In this document: positions 53,432 to 61,935 of the stretch, in pieces | How the letters are laid out: each line of letters opens with the position of its first letter | Numbering within the stretch: position 1 is the stretch's first letter | The notes under the pieces: model-generated | Databases searched by the model: none | What the model was told of the DNA's origin: nothing | What the model saw: only the letters and a program-made list of their open reading frames with translations | NCBI GenBank assembly: GCA_902603555.1 | Contig: CACKVD010000001.1 | Span: 43,785 to 107,784 of the forward strand | Direction of reading: 5' to 3' | Length of the DNA: 64,000 nucleotides | Source: an uncultured Pelagibacteraceae bacterium | Lineage (GTDB): Bacteria; Pseudomonadota; Alphaproteobacteria; Pelagibacterales; Pelagibacteraceae | Translations under genes and position numbers: made by a program

Positions 53432-54216
53432 TAACCACCTAAGAATAGGCGACCAACATCTGGATTATTTAATAGATCATCTCCTTTTCCAGCTATTGCT
53501 GTTTGACCTGAAACAAGAACGTAACCTATGTCAGCAAACTCTAGACCTTTTTTTGCATTTTGCTCAACTAGGATGATTGTTTTTTTTTCATTTTGTTGAA
53601 GATCTCTTAAAATTTCAAATACCATATCAATATATCTTGGTTCTAATCCAATAGATGGTTCATCTACTAATAGTACCGATGGTTTCATCACAAGTGCTCT
53701 AGAAATTTCTAATAATCTTCTTTCACCACCTGACAATACTTTTGCAGGCTGATTTCTTCTATTGCCTAATCTTTCATATTTTTGAAGAATTTTTTCAGCT
53801 TCCTCATAAGACTCTTCTGTTTTATCTTTTATAAATCCACCCATTAATAAATTTTCTTCAACCGTCATATCTGGAAATACAGAATTATCTTGAAGAATAT
53901 AGGCTATTCCAACTGATTTAAGTTTTTCAGCAGGAGAAAGATTTGTAATTTCTTTTCCATCTATTTCTATTTTTCCAGAAAAAATATTTGTAAATCCATA
54001 AATCGAATGAAGTATTGTAGATTTTCCTGCTCCATTAGGACCTATTAAACAAAGTGATTGTGCTTTACTTACGAAAAGTTCAAAATTATGAAGTATTTCC
54101 ATTTTACCATAACCAGCATTGAGGTTTTTTATTGTCAAATGAACATCGTTAGGAGATAGGTTTTTTAAATCCTCTGCAACCGGAGCTTTACCTAAAACTT
54201 CATATTGATTTGACAT
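53431..54216 (-). CDS. livF: Liv-type ABC transporter ATPase LivF (second system)
   Basis: The 261-residue ATPase has Walker A GPNGAGKST near 58-66, signature LSGGERRLLEISRALV near 161-176, Walker B LLVDEPSIGLEP near 181-192 and the LivF ending VEQNAKKGLEFADIGYVL near 219-236. It carries about 20 extra N-terminal residues compared with the paralogue at 49201-49908. It abuts livG by a one-base overlap. Confidence 0.9.
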   Translation of the reverse strand: MSNQYEVLGKAPVAEDLKNLSPNDVHLTIKNLNAGYGKMEILHNFELFVSKAQSLCLIGPNGAGKSTILHSIYGFTNIFSGKIEIDGKEITNLSPAEKLKSVGIAYILQDNSVFPDMTVEENLLMGGFIKDKTEESYEEAEKILQKYERLGNRRNQPAKVLSGGERRLLEISRALVMKPSVLLVDEPSIGLEPRYIDMVFEILRDLQQNEKKTIILVEQNAKKGLEFADIGYVLVSGQTAIAGKGDDLLNNPDVGRLFLGG

Positions 54217-54956
54217 TATTGTGCTCCCAAATAAGCATCGATAACACGCTTATCATTTTTAATTTCATCTGGTGATCCATTTGCAAGCATCTTGCCATGT
54301 GCTAAGCAAAAAATATCTTCAGCTAACTGCATAATTACTTTCATATTATGTTCAATAACTAAAAGTGTAATACCAAAATCTTGATTAACTTTAATTAATC
54401 TATCTATAATTCCATTTATTAAAGTAGGATTGATACCAGCAGTTGGTTCATCTAATAGCAACATCTCAGGTTCATTCATAAGTGCCATTGCTAATTCTAA
54501 TAATTTTTGTTGTCCAAAAGATAAATCGCCAGCTCTTAAGTTTCTTTTTTGATATAATCCAACAAAATTTAATAAATTTTCTGCCTTTTCTGTTAAATCT
54601 TTTGGAATTTTTGAAAAAATTGTGAATAAGCTTGCGTCACTTCCTTTATGACTAATTAGCATATTCTCTACACAATTTAATTTGCCATAAATTCTAGTTT
54701 GTTGAAATGTTCTTAATAAACCAAGTTTTGCTATTACTGGAACAGGTAATTCTGATACTTCTTTCTCATTAAATTTAATTGATCCGTTATCGATTGGATA
54801 AGTGCCGACAATAGAATTAAATAAAGTTGTTTTACCTGAACCATTGGGTCCTATTAGACCAACAATTTTTCCTTTCTCAACTTTCATTGAAATGTCAACA
54901 TTGGCTTTTACACCGCCAAATGATTTACTGACATTACTAACTTCTAAAATACTCAT
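54216..54956 (-). CDS. livG: Liv-type ABC transporter ATPase LivG (second system)
   Basis: The 246-residue ATPase has Walker A GPNGSGKTT near 36-44, signature LSFGQQKLLELAMALM near 143-158 (Phe in place of the first Gly of LSGGQ), Walker B MLLLDEPTAGIN near 163-174 and VIEHNMKVIM near 201. The LSFGQ variant is common in LivG. It overlaps livM by 4 bases. Confidence 0.9.
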   Translation of the reverse strand: MSILEVSNVSKSFGGVKANVDISMKVEKGKIVGLIGPNGSGKTTLFNSIVGTYPIDNGSIKFNEKEVSELPVPVIAKLGLLRTFQQTRIYGKLNCVENMLISHKGSDASLFTIFSKIPKDLTEKAENLLNFVGLYQKRNLRAGDLSFGQQKLLELAMALMNEPEMLLLDEPTAGINPTLINGIIDRLIKVNQDFGITLLVIEHNMKVIMQLAEDIFCLAHGKMLANGSPDEIKNDKRVIDAYLGAQ

Positions 54957-56002
54957 TTTAATTCTACCTGTGCTTTTCGATCTGCTTCATCAACTACTTC
55001 CCCAAATCTCTCTGGGTATTTCTCTCTTAACCATCCCATTATTCCTTCCGGAAAATAAATTACAATTACAACTATAAGAACTCCTAGTGCAACGTATTGC
55101 CAACCTAAGAAGAATGTCCAAAAACCTTCTTTGAAGATATGAAATACAGTTGCTCCAATAACAGGTCCCCATAAAGTTCCTTTTCCACCTAAGATAGCCA
55201 TCAAGACCATGAACACTCCCATCTCTCTTCCATCAAATGCAACGTCAGTTGAGTCTATGTAACCAACTAGACCACCCATAATTCCTCCAGCTAATCCACA
55301 AAAGAAAGCAGATATCATCCAACCAATAATTTTATATTTCATTGTTTGAATTCCCATTGCTTCAGCTTTGTCCTCATTGTCTCTTATTGCATTTAGTATT
55401 AATTTAAATCTTGTTGAATAAATTGACTTCACTGTAATAAAAGTCAAAACAACTGCCATGAAACTTAAGAAGTAAAAGAATTCACCTCTTGCTTCTAAGC
55501 TTCCTACATCTGGGAAAGGTGGAGTTGTAAAACCTTGTCCAGCTCCAATAATTTCAATACCACCTGAAATTTCTCCAGCAGCTACTCCTAAACCTAAAGT
55601 GCAAATTGCAAAGTAATGACCTCTTAATCCTAAAATTGAGTAACCAATTAATCCAGCAACAATTGTTGGTATAACTGCTGCAACTATAAGACCCATAGCC
55701 ATTCCTTGAAAAAATTGGGTTGGTGTGTGAACAAAAGTTTTTTCTCCTCCACTTTCTGTCCATTCAGCTAAAGGAAAAAACATTCCCACTTGAACTGATG
55801 CACAAAGGTACATCCCAAGTCCATAAAATAATATATTTCCAAAGGTGTTGTAACCCATTTCCCCACCTTGAATGTTCCAAGTAAGAGCTAAAACAATTAA
55901 AACACAAAGTATTGATAGTTGAACTTTAAAAGCTGGAAATATAAAAGGAGCAGCTAATCCAAAAATTAACAATGCTGCATATAAAATAATATTCTTATTC
56001 AT
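54953..56002 (-). CDS. livM: Liv-type ABC permease LivM (second system)
   Basis: The 349-residue permease has about nine helices. LivM features are GEMGYNTFGNILFYGLGMYL near 47-66, GYSILGLRGHYFAICTLGLG near 120-139 and the coupling loop LNAIRDNEDKAEAMGIQTMK near 207-226. It ends with a charged tail (EVVDEADRKAQVELK). The start overlaps livH by one base. Confidence 0.88.
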   Translation of the reverse strand: MNKNIILYAALLIFGLAAPFIFPAFKVQLSILCVLIVLALTWNIQGGEMGYNTFGNILFYGLGMYLCASVQVGMFFPLAEWTESGGEKTFVHTPTQFFQGMAMGLIVAAVIPTIVAGLIGYSILGLRGHYFAICTLGLGVAAGEISGGIEIIGAGQGFTTPPFPDVGSLEARGEFFYFLSFMAVVLTFITVKSIYSTRFKLILNAIRDNEDKAEAMGIQTMKYKIIGWMISAFFCGLAGGIMGGLVGYIDSTDVAFDGREMGVFMVLMAILGGKGTLWGPVIGATVFHIFKEGFWTFFLGWQYVALGVLIVVIVIYFPEGIMGWLREKYPERFGEVVDEADRKAQVELK

Positions 56003-56895
56003 TATTTTAAATACTCTCTTTTTCTTGATAATTTAAATCTTCTATAAACTAAAATCAAAACTAGTAATAAAAATACTGAACCAATTCTAAATTCTGTACC
56101 TAAAATATAATCAGCAAATTCTTCAAAAACTCCTAGTCCCATTCCTGACATTGCTACACCAGGAAGATTTCCTAATCCCGCAACAATCACAATCATAAAA
56201 GATCTAATTGTATAAGGTAATCCCATATAAGGATGAATTGTAAAAGTAATTGATATTAAAGCTCCAGCAACACCACATAAGGCAGCATTAATACCAAATG
56301 TTGCTGCATAAACTTTTTCTGTATCTACACCTAAAATTTTTGCTGCTCGGGCGTTTTGAGCGGTAGCTCTAATTGCTCTACCAAGCTTAGACTTTTTCAT
56401 ATAAATAACCAAACCTATTGCAAAAATAATACTTATGAATGCCGAAAATATTTTAGAATTAGGTAATGTAACAGAATTATCAAACAACATAGTTGTTCCA
56501 TATCCAGAATTGGCAAGAACGACATCTGCACCAAATGCAAAATTCATTAGTTGCATAAATAAAATACTAATTCCAAAAGTAGCAAGTATTGAAATAAATA
56601 AATCTCTATCAACTACTTTATTAATAACTAGTTTGTAAATTCCAACTCCAACAAAATACATTATAAATGGTGAGACGATTACTCCCCATGCTGGGTGAAT
56701 TCCCCACAGATACATGAAGTATGCAATGTAACCACCTAGAATAACTAAGTCACCTTGAGCAATGTTTATTATATTCATTACTCCCCATTGAAGAGCCATT
56801 CCATAAGCTATCAATGCAAATAATATTCCTAACAACACTCCATCAAGCGTAGCCTGTAAAGTTAGCATTGGAACTTGGAATATTAAAAAATCCAT
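56002..56895 (-). CDS. livH: Liv-type ABC permease LivH (second system)
   Basis: The 297-residue permease has about eight helices, with WGVMNIINIAQGDLVILGGY near 32-51 and the coupling loop IRATAQNARAAKILGVDTEK near 175-194. The ATG follows the T-tract of the upstream hairpin by about 13 bases and has no clear ribosome-binding site. It forms the channel with the adjacent LivM. Confidence 0.88.
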   Translation of the reverse strand: MDFLIFQVPMLTLQATLDGVLLGILFALIAYGMALQWGVMNIINIAQGDLVILGGYIAYFMYLWGIHPAWGVIVSPFIMYFVGVGIYKLVINKVVDRDLFISILATFGISILFMQLMNFAFGADVVLANSGYGTTMLFDNSVTLPNSKIFSAFISIIFAIGLVIYMKKSKLGRAIRATAQNARAAKILGVDTEKVYAATFGINAALCGVAGALISITFTIHPYMGLPYTIRSFMIVIVAGLGNLPGVAMSGMGLGVFEEFADYILGTEFRIGSVFLLLVLILVYRRFKLSRKREYLK

Positions 56896-56910
56896 AAATT
56901 TTTTGATTAA

Positions 56911-56943
56911 AAAAAATGCCCTCTATTCCTAGAGGGCATTTTT
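56911..56943 (-). terminator. Terminator-like hairpin between the binding-protein gene and livH
   Basis: A 13-base stem with TGCCCTCT / AGAGGGCA core (arms 56912-56924 and 56931-56943) and a 6-base loop. On the minus strand it is followed by a T-tract (A run 56909-56916 on plus). It lies 10 bases after the binding-protein stop. Partial termination would favour binding protein over permease. Confidence 0.85.
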
Positions 56944-56953
56944 AAAATTTAAT

Positions 56954-58195
56954 TTATCTTTCTGACCAGCTTGGAATTGGGTGTATCAATTTAGCTGAAG
57001 CCCATTTTGTTGGAGCCACAACTTTATTTTCACACTTACTTCCATCAGCATTACACATAACTTGGAATAATACCATTGGCTTGTCAACGTTTTGACCACC
57101 TGGTGCAAATTTTATGTTTCCATAAAAAGTTTGCATATTAGTAGCTGCAAGAGCATCTCTTACTTTTTTCTTATCAAAAGAATTTGCTCTCTCAAAAGCA
57201 TCTTTAAAAACTAATAAAGCTGCAGATGACTCAGCCGCTTGATATGGTGGGTCATATTTAAACTCTTTCTCAAAGTCAGCAGCATATTTCATCCCATCTC
57301 CAAAGAATTTATCTTTGTAAGTTAGAGTTTTATGCCATTGAGATGCACATAATGCATACTCAGAGTTTTTACCATGTTGCTTCGATAATTTTGCAGCATC
57401 ACAGTGTGTCATTGCTAACATTGGAACATCAACTTTCATTTCAGCAATTTGTCTGATTGCAGTCAAAGCACCTTTTGTATGACCTGAAACTACAAGAACA
57501 TCTGGTTTTACAGCTTTAACTTTAGCTAAAGTTGCAGCCATATCATTTAGTTCTTTTGGTAACTTGTCATCAATAATGATTTTTGAACCTGTTCTTTCAG
57601 CAGCTTCTAAAATACCTAATCTCACGTCTTGTGAGAAAGCATCTTGTTCAAAAGCTTGTGCAATTTTTACAGGTTTTCCACCATTTTTCTCAACAGCTAA
57701 ATCTATTGCTACATCAAGATATAAATTTGCTGGTGCAAGCACTGCAAATAAATATTTATATCCTTTTGTAAATAAAGATCTAGATGCACCGTTAGCTTCT
57801 ACCATTGGTACACCATATTTTTCTGTTACAGGAGCAATCGCTTTTGTAAGTCCTGAACTGTATGGGCCAAGCATAAACTCAACACCATCTTGTGAGATTA
57901 ATCTTTCTGCAAGTTGTGCTGCTCTTTTTGGGTTTGATTCATCATCGTAATAAATGATTTCAAACTTATAAGTTTTTCCACCAACTTTAACTCCACCCAT
58001 GCTGTTAATTCTATCAACGGCCATATTATAACCGTTTTGAGTATGAACACCATTTGAAGAGTATTTACCTGTTAATGAAATAGCAGAACCTAAAATTATC
58101 TTATCTCCAACAACTTTTGCAAAAGATGTTACAGATGTTGATAATAATAGTGCCAATGCAGAAATAAAACTCAAGATTATTTTATTTATTTTCAT
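56954..58195 (-). CDS. Liv-type periplasmic substrate-binding protein
   Basis: The 413-residue protein has a signal peptide (MKINKIILSFISALALLLST, cleavage near SFA-K) and a Peripla_BP_6 mature chain: KIILGSAISLTGKYSSNGVH near 32-51 and FMLGPYSSGLTKAIAP near 107-122. The ATG has an AAAGGAAA ribosome-binding site. It belongs with the downstream livHMGF genes. Ligands of this family include branched-chain amino acids, amides and urea; none can be chosen here. Confidence 0.87.
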   Translation of the reverse strand: MKINKIILSFISALALLLSTSVTSFAKVVGDKIILGSAISLTGKYSSNGVHTQNGYNMAVDRINSMGGVKVGGKTYKFEIIYYDDESNPKRAAQLAERLISQDGVEFMLGPYSSGLTKAIAPVTEKYGVPMVEANGASRSLFTKGYKYLFAVLAPANLYLDVAIDLAVEKNGGKPVKIAQAFEQDAFSQDVRLGILEAAERTGSKIIIDDKLPKELNDMAATLAKVKAVKPDVLVVSGHTKGALTAIRQIAEMKVDVPMLAMTHCDAAKLSKQHGKNSEYALCASQWHKTLTYKDKFFGDGMKYAADFEKEFKYDPPYQAAESSAALLVFKDAFERANSFDKKKVRDALAATNMQTFYGNIKFAPGGQNVDKPMVLFQVMCNADGSKCENKVVAPTKWASAKLIHPIPSWSER

Positions 58196-58285
58196 TTTAT
58201 TTCCTTTGTTGATTAATTAATTAATACTCAATTAAATAAAGAAAATTGTACTTTTGCAAGAGACAAAACGTACATGACGGATATA

Positions 58286-58900
58286 TTAATAGTGTTGTGT
58301 TATAATAATTATTAAAGCAATTAATATTAAAACACTCGCTGAGATTGTATTAATTGTTTTTGGATTTGCTTTTATCCATGTAATTAATTTTTGTGCAAGT
58401 AAAGCATAACCAATTAAAGATAGAAAATCTAAAACAACATAAGTTGTTATTAAAATAAAAAATTGAACAACATAATTGGAATTAAAATCAATAAACTGTG
58501 GGAATATTAAAGGAAAAAACAACCAAGCCTTAGGGCTTGTTCCTGCAACCAAAAAACCATCCTTAAAGAAAGAAAAAAAACTTTTTGAAGTAACTATTTC
58601 TGAATTAATTTCTTTAGGAGATGATTTATAAACATCATAAGCCAAATAAAGTAAAAAAATTACCCCAATCCATTTAATAATATTTAAGAAAGTTGGATTA
58701 TCTGAAAAAAAAGTACCTAAAACAAAAATTACTAGAGTGGCTTGAATAAAGTTAGCTGTAATATCGCCTAATGCAGTCCAAACACATTTTTGAACTCCAT
58801 AATTCATTGAATATGAAACAATAACAATCCTTGGAGTGCCTGGTGTAATAAATAAAAAAATTATGATCTGTAAAAAAAGGATAAAATCTAAGGGGAGCAT
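58286..58900 (-). CDS. LysE/RhtB-family amino acid exporter
   Basis: The 204-residue protein has about six helices and a LysE-type start with FITPGTPRIVIVSYSMNYGV near 17-36, where the usual PGPN motif is PGTP. The substrate is unknown. The ATG directly follows a hairpin and nine T, with no Shine-Dalgarno, so expression may be controlled by attenuation or be leaderless-like. It lies upstream of the Liv operon on the same strand, with a 90-base gap. Confidence 0.78.
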   Translation of the reverse strand: MLPLDFILFLQIIIFLFITPGTPRIVIVSYSMNYGVQKCVWTALGDITANFIQATLVIFVLGTFFSDNPTFLNIIKWIGVIFLLYLAYDVYKSSPKEINSEIVTSKSFFSFFKDGFLVAGTSPKAWLFFPLIFPQFIDFNSNYVVQFFILITTYVVLDFLSLIGYALLAQKLITWIKANPKTINTISASVLILIALIIIITQHY

Positions 58901-58957
58901 AAAAAAAAAGATAGTCCTTAAAAACCGGGAGCTAAAGATGGCTAAGAAGGACTATCT
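58901..58957 (-). promoter_or_regulatory. Terminator-like hairpin in the leader of the LysE-type gene
   Basis: Arms 58909-58919 and 58947-58957 pair perfectly over 11 bases (AGATAGTCCTT). The 27-base loop contains CCGG and a possible small inner AGC/GCT stem. On the minus strand the stem runs into nine T that abut the lysE ATG. No minus-strand gene lies upstream that would need termination, so attenuation, a sensory leader or a small RNA is likely. No known riboswitch class was recognised. Confidence 0.65.
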
Positions 58958-59019
58958 AGACTAATATAGCAGATCTCAAAAAAAATGCATTATCGATTTT
59001 TTTCAAATATAAAGGATTT

Positions 59020-59316
59020 ATGAAAAAAAAAGGTCACAGGCCAGTCACTAGGGTCAAAAATCCAGAGCCAAAAATTGAGGATCCTGATTGGGTCATCTGG
59101 GCAGCCTGGGCTGACAGGATCACTTTTGAAGAAATTGAAAAAAAAACTGGTTATAAAGAATCCGATGTCATTAAAATAATGAGAAGATCTTTAAAACCTT
59201 CTTCATTTAGATTATGGAGAAAAAGGGTAAATCAAAAAAGCATTAAACATAGAAAAAAATTTGAATATTCACGAAAACAAATTACTAGTAAAATTAAAAA
59301 AGGTGACTATCTATAG
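59020..59316 (+). CDS. TIGR03643/DUF2805-family small protein
   Basis: The 98-residue protein matches a small conserved family: DPDWVIWAAWADRITFEEIE near 22-41, YKESDVIKIMRRSLKPSSFR near 46-65 and a terminal LWRKRVNQKSIKHRKKFEY. The middle looks like a helix-turn-helix. No function is established; DNA or RNA binding is possible from the basic surface. It ends 3 bases before grxC. Confidence 0.75.
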   Translation: MKKKGHRPVTRVKNPEPKIEDPDWVIWAAWADRITFEEIEKKTGYKESDVIKIMRRSLKPSSFRLWRKRVNQKSIKHRKKFEYSRKQITSKIKKGDYL

Positions 59317-59319
59317 CAT

Positions 59320-59574
59320 ATGAAAAAAATAACAATTTATACTGGTCCAATGTGTAATTATTGTGAAGCAGCAAAAAGATTATTAACCAGGAATAATGCA
59401 ACTTATGATGAAATTAATATTGCAACAGTAGATGGCGCAATGGATGAAATGATTAAGAAAGCTAACGGTAAAAGAACTATACCACAAATATTTTTTGATG
59501 ATCAACATATTGGTGGTTACGATGAAGTAAGAGCTTTAGAAAAAGAAAATAAACTTCAAGATCTTTTAAAATAA
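59320..59574 (+). CDS. grxC: Glutaredoxin 3-type
   Basis: The 84-residue protein has the dithiol active site CNYC at residues 12-15 (usual form CPYC), the glutathione-binding cis-Pro region RTIPQIFFDDQHIGG near 52-66 and an acidic/basic C-terminal helix. It reduces disulfides and glutathionylated proteins in the cytoplasm. The Pro to Asn change inside the active site may alter redox potential. It overlaps the convergent gene by 9 bases. Confidence 0.9.
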   Translation: MKKITIYTGPMCNYCEAAKRLLTRNNATYDEINIATVDGAMDEMIKKANGKRTIPQIFFDDQHIGGYDEVRALEKENKLQDLLK

Positions 59575-59907
59575 AACAAAGTAAATCACTAAAAAAATCA
59601 AACTATACTCAAAAAAACTTTTAAAGATTGTTATTTGTTTTTCATTAAATCTTTGATTTACATATTTTCTTAGAAAATAAAAACCAATATTTACTGACAA
59701 AACTCCAATTATAAGACCTATAATAGTGGATTTAATTGTAAAGTTTTTGTAACCAAAATAACAAGCAGCAATAAAAGTAAACCAAGAAACTTTTGTAATA
59801 AATATTTTAAATATTATTCCTGCCTTTTTACTGAATACTGATTGTGTTTTTATTATTGAATAAGACCAAACAATTCCAATTAAAAAACTAATATACTTGA
59901 TAATCAT
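59566..59907 (-). CDS. Small integral membrane protein of unknown function
   Basis: The 113-residue protein has about three to four hydrophobic segments (near 3-16, 39-52, 58-75 and 96-112) with basic loops such as RKYVNQRFNEKQ. I do not recognise a family. It overlaps grxC tail to tail by 9 bases and lies 23 bases downstream of the secreted protein gene on the same strand. Confidence 0.55.
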   Translation of the reverse strand: MIIKYISFLIGIVWSYSIIKTQSVFSKKAGIIFKIFITKVSWFTFIAACYFGYKNFTIKSTIIGLIIGVLSVNIGFYFLRKYVNQRFNEKQITIFKSFFEYSLIFLVIYFVLF

Positions 59908-59930
59908 TTTAGTGTTTTAAAAAAAAACTA

Positions 59931-60620
59931 TTATTGAAGTGTAATACTTACAGTTGGTTCATTAATCCACATAGAACAAGCAGTGTCTTCAACTCCAACA
60001 GCTGTTGCAGTATTAAATTTTACTTTAATTACTGGTGCTCTTAAAGTTTTTTGATATGGGGCAGTGAGTTCATAAACCATTACCGCATTATCTCCTGAAA
60101 CACTCATTGTTTTTGCTGACTCTGGTGAAGAATAACCAATATCAATATTAGAACTTCCTTCGTCACCATCTCTTGTGCCGTCGCCGGCTCCGTAACTTCC
60201 AGCATTTACTAAATACATTGTCTCAGCAACAGCTGTTCCACTACTTTCACCAACTGTCATTTGTGTTGCAGTTGCGTTATCACCTCCATCAGTTCTACAT
60301 AAGCCACCATCAACAGAAATACTTGCTGTTATTGTAAATGTTCTACTGATAGTTACTCTTAAGTGAGTGTAAACTATTCCTGGTGGTATGCCTGTGGTAG
60401 GTGCATATGCACCAACATCAGCGCCTGCACTAACTGAGGCTATGTCAGCATCCATATCTCTCTCACCAAGAGTAAAAGTTGTTGAGCATGCTAAATCTGT
60501 ACAAAGTTCAACTTTTTTCATTGTAACTTCGTATTGCGTGGGTTGTCCTTCATCTGAAGCTGTATAACCTCTTTCAATTATAAAGAATGTAAACAATAAA
60601 ATAAAAAATATTTTTTTCAT
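59931..60620 (-). CDS. Secreted beta-rich protein of unknown function, linked to the inverse autotransporter
   Basis: The 229-residue protein has a signal peptide (MKKIFFILLFTFFIIERGYT, cleavage after YTA). The mature chain is rich in Gly, Ala, Ser, Thr and Asp with few Lys, unlike its neighbours, and has four Cys (CTDLAC near 37-42, one near 106 and one near 217) that may form disulfides. The composition suggests a surface or periplasmic beta protein. It begins 5 bases after the inverse-autotransporter stop, so both are probably co-expressed. Function is unknown. Confidence 0.65.
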   Translation of the reverse strand: MKKIFFILLFTFFIIERGYTASDEGQPTQYEVTMKKVELCTDLACSTTFTLGERDMDADIASVSAGADVGAYAPTTGIPPGIVYTHLRVTISRTFTITASISVDGGLCRTDGGDNATATQMTVGESSGTAVAETMYLVNAGSYGAGDGTRDGDEGSSNIDIGYSSPESAKTMSVSGDNAVMVYELTAPYQKTLRAPVIKVKFNTATAVGVEDTACSMWINEPTVSITLQ

Positions 60621-60625
60621 ATATA

Positions 60626-61513
60626 TTATGAGTTACCATTACTTATAACTACTCCAGTACTTTCAGATTCAATAGTAATTATGTTGCTTCTTTTAACTTT
60701 TGTAAGCATTTCTTCTCTCACATCAGAGTTTTCAAAAGGTGTATTAGAAAAACCATCTCCAATTATTGGTCGATTTTTTCCACCATAAATATAAGTTATT
60801 CTTAAATAATCCATACTATCACTTATATTATTATCATCATAACCAGCTTCTAAAGTTAAATTATTTGTAAGATTTAATGTTGTTGAATAAACATCACCTT
60901 CAGAATCTGTTGATCCTCTAATGGCTTCCCACTGATAAGTTGTCAAAGAAACCTTTGCCCATGGTGCATAGGGAACCTGGCCTTCAATTTCAAAATCATA
61001 CCCATCTAAAACTCTTTCCGTACTGGACCCAACTTCGTTAGCACCACCAAGTACATCTAAATAGTAATTTCCTGTCACATTGAAATTGGATGTTCTAAAC
61101 TCAGTACCAAAACCTAATCTGCTGTTGAATTCTATATCTGCATCAAAAAAACTATTTACTCCCAGAAATGAAGACCCATCTTCAGCTAAGAATCTTTTTC
61201 CTATTCCATAGTTTATGGATTGTCTCGTGTCTCCTAAAATGTGATAGCTGTTAAGTTGAGCTTGATAAAAAGTTAAATCATTTTCATTAACTGATAACGG
61301 TCGCACAATCATAATTGTGCCAGTTGGTTTATTTTCATTCTTAGCAGAAATAGAAACTTCGGTATCTCCAGGTCCATCAAGCAAGTTTTCTAAATATCCT
61401 TCTGCTGATTTGGAGCCTTTGTCATAAACCTTATTTAAAATATTATCTAAATCATTGGCATTGACTGAAGTTGATGCTAAAAGACCGATTAATAAAAAAA
61501 TAAATTTTTTCAT
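60626..61513 (-). CDS. Minimal inverse-autotransporter (intimin/invasin-type) beta-barrel protein
   Basis: The 295-residue protein starts at the ATG at 61513 with a signal peptide (MKKFIFLLIGLLASTSVNA); an upstream ATG gives a poor signal. The barrel shows the family strands FLGVNSFFDADIEFNSRLGF near 111-130, NVTGNYYLDVLGG near 140-152 and DGYDFEIEGQVPYAPWAKVS near 164-183. After the barrel comes the helical linker pattern REEMLTKVKRSNIITIESES near 268-287, then the protein ends. Normal members continue into Ig-like passenger domains, which are absent. It likely sits in the outer membrane, perhaps as a porin-like or docking barrel. Confidence 0.75.
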   Translation of the reverse strand: MKKFIFLLIGLLASTSVNANDLDNILNKVYDKGSKSAEGYLENLLDGPGDTEVSISAKNENKPTGTIMIVRPLSVNENDLTFYQAQLNSYHILGDTRQSINYGIGKRFLAEDGSSFLGVNSFFDADIEFNSRLGFGTEFRTSNFNVTGNYYLDVLGGANEVGSSTERVLDGYDFEIEGQVPYAPWAKVSLTTYQWEAIRGSTDSEGDVYSTTLNLTNNLTLEAGYDDNNISDSMDYLRITYIYGGKNRPIIGDGFSNTPFENSDVREEMLTKVKRSNIITIESESTGVVISNGNS

Positions 61514-61562
61514 AAGTAAATTTTTAAAATTTAAGACTAGATAAATCAATATATAATATTTC

Positions 61563-61931
61563 TCATTTAGCTTTAAAAATCAAACAAACTCCATTATTAC
61601 AGTACCTTTTACCAGTAGGTTGTGGTCCATCTTCAAAAATGTGACCATGATGTCCACCACAATTTTTACAATGATATTCTGTTCGAGCATAACCTAGTAA
61701 ATGATCTGTTTTAGTTTCGAAAACATCAGGTAAAGATTGATAAAATGAAGGCCAACCTGATCCACTTTCATATTTGGTAGAAGAATCAAATAATCTTATT
61801 CCACAATTTGCACAATGATAACTGCCTTTACGTTTTTCATTATTTAATTCACTTGTTCCAGGAAGTTCTGTTCCATCCTCAAACAAAACTAATTTTTGTT
61901 CAGCTGTAAGATTGGGATTTTTTTTATTCAT
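61563..61931 (-). CDS. msrB: Peptide-methionine (R)-S-oxide reductase MsrB
   Basis: The 122-residue protein has the two Zn-binding pairs (CANCG near 38-42 and CKNCGGHHGHIFEDG near 87-101), GSGWPSFY near 57-64 and the catalytic Cys in KRYCNNGVCLIF near 108-119. MsrB repairs methionine-R-sulfoxide. The usual RYCINS-type motif is RYCNNG here, which keeps the nucleophile. It lies 4 bases after the histone-deacetylase-family gene. Confidence 0.93.
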   Translation of the reverse strand: MNKKNPNLTAEQKLVLFEDGTELPGTSELNNEKRKGSYHCANCGIRLFDSSTKYESGSGWPSFYQSLPDVFETKTDHLLGYARTEYHCKNCGGHHGHIFEDGPQPTGKRYCNNGVCLIFKAK

Positions 61932-61935
61932 CTGA

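Noticed and set aside
57564-57950. 128-codon open frame antisense to the second binding-protein gene
   Set aside because: Shadow of a real gene with good signal peptide and family match; no supporting motif in the antisense product.
58901-58909. Nine-A tract as a phase-variable repeat
   Set aside because: It is outside the coding frame and is explained as the T-tract of a minus-strand hairpin; AT-rich genomes have many such runs.
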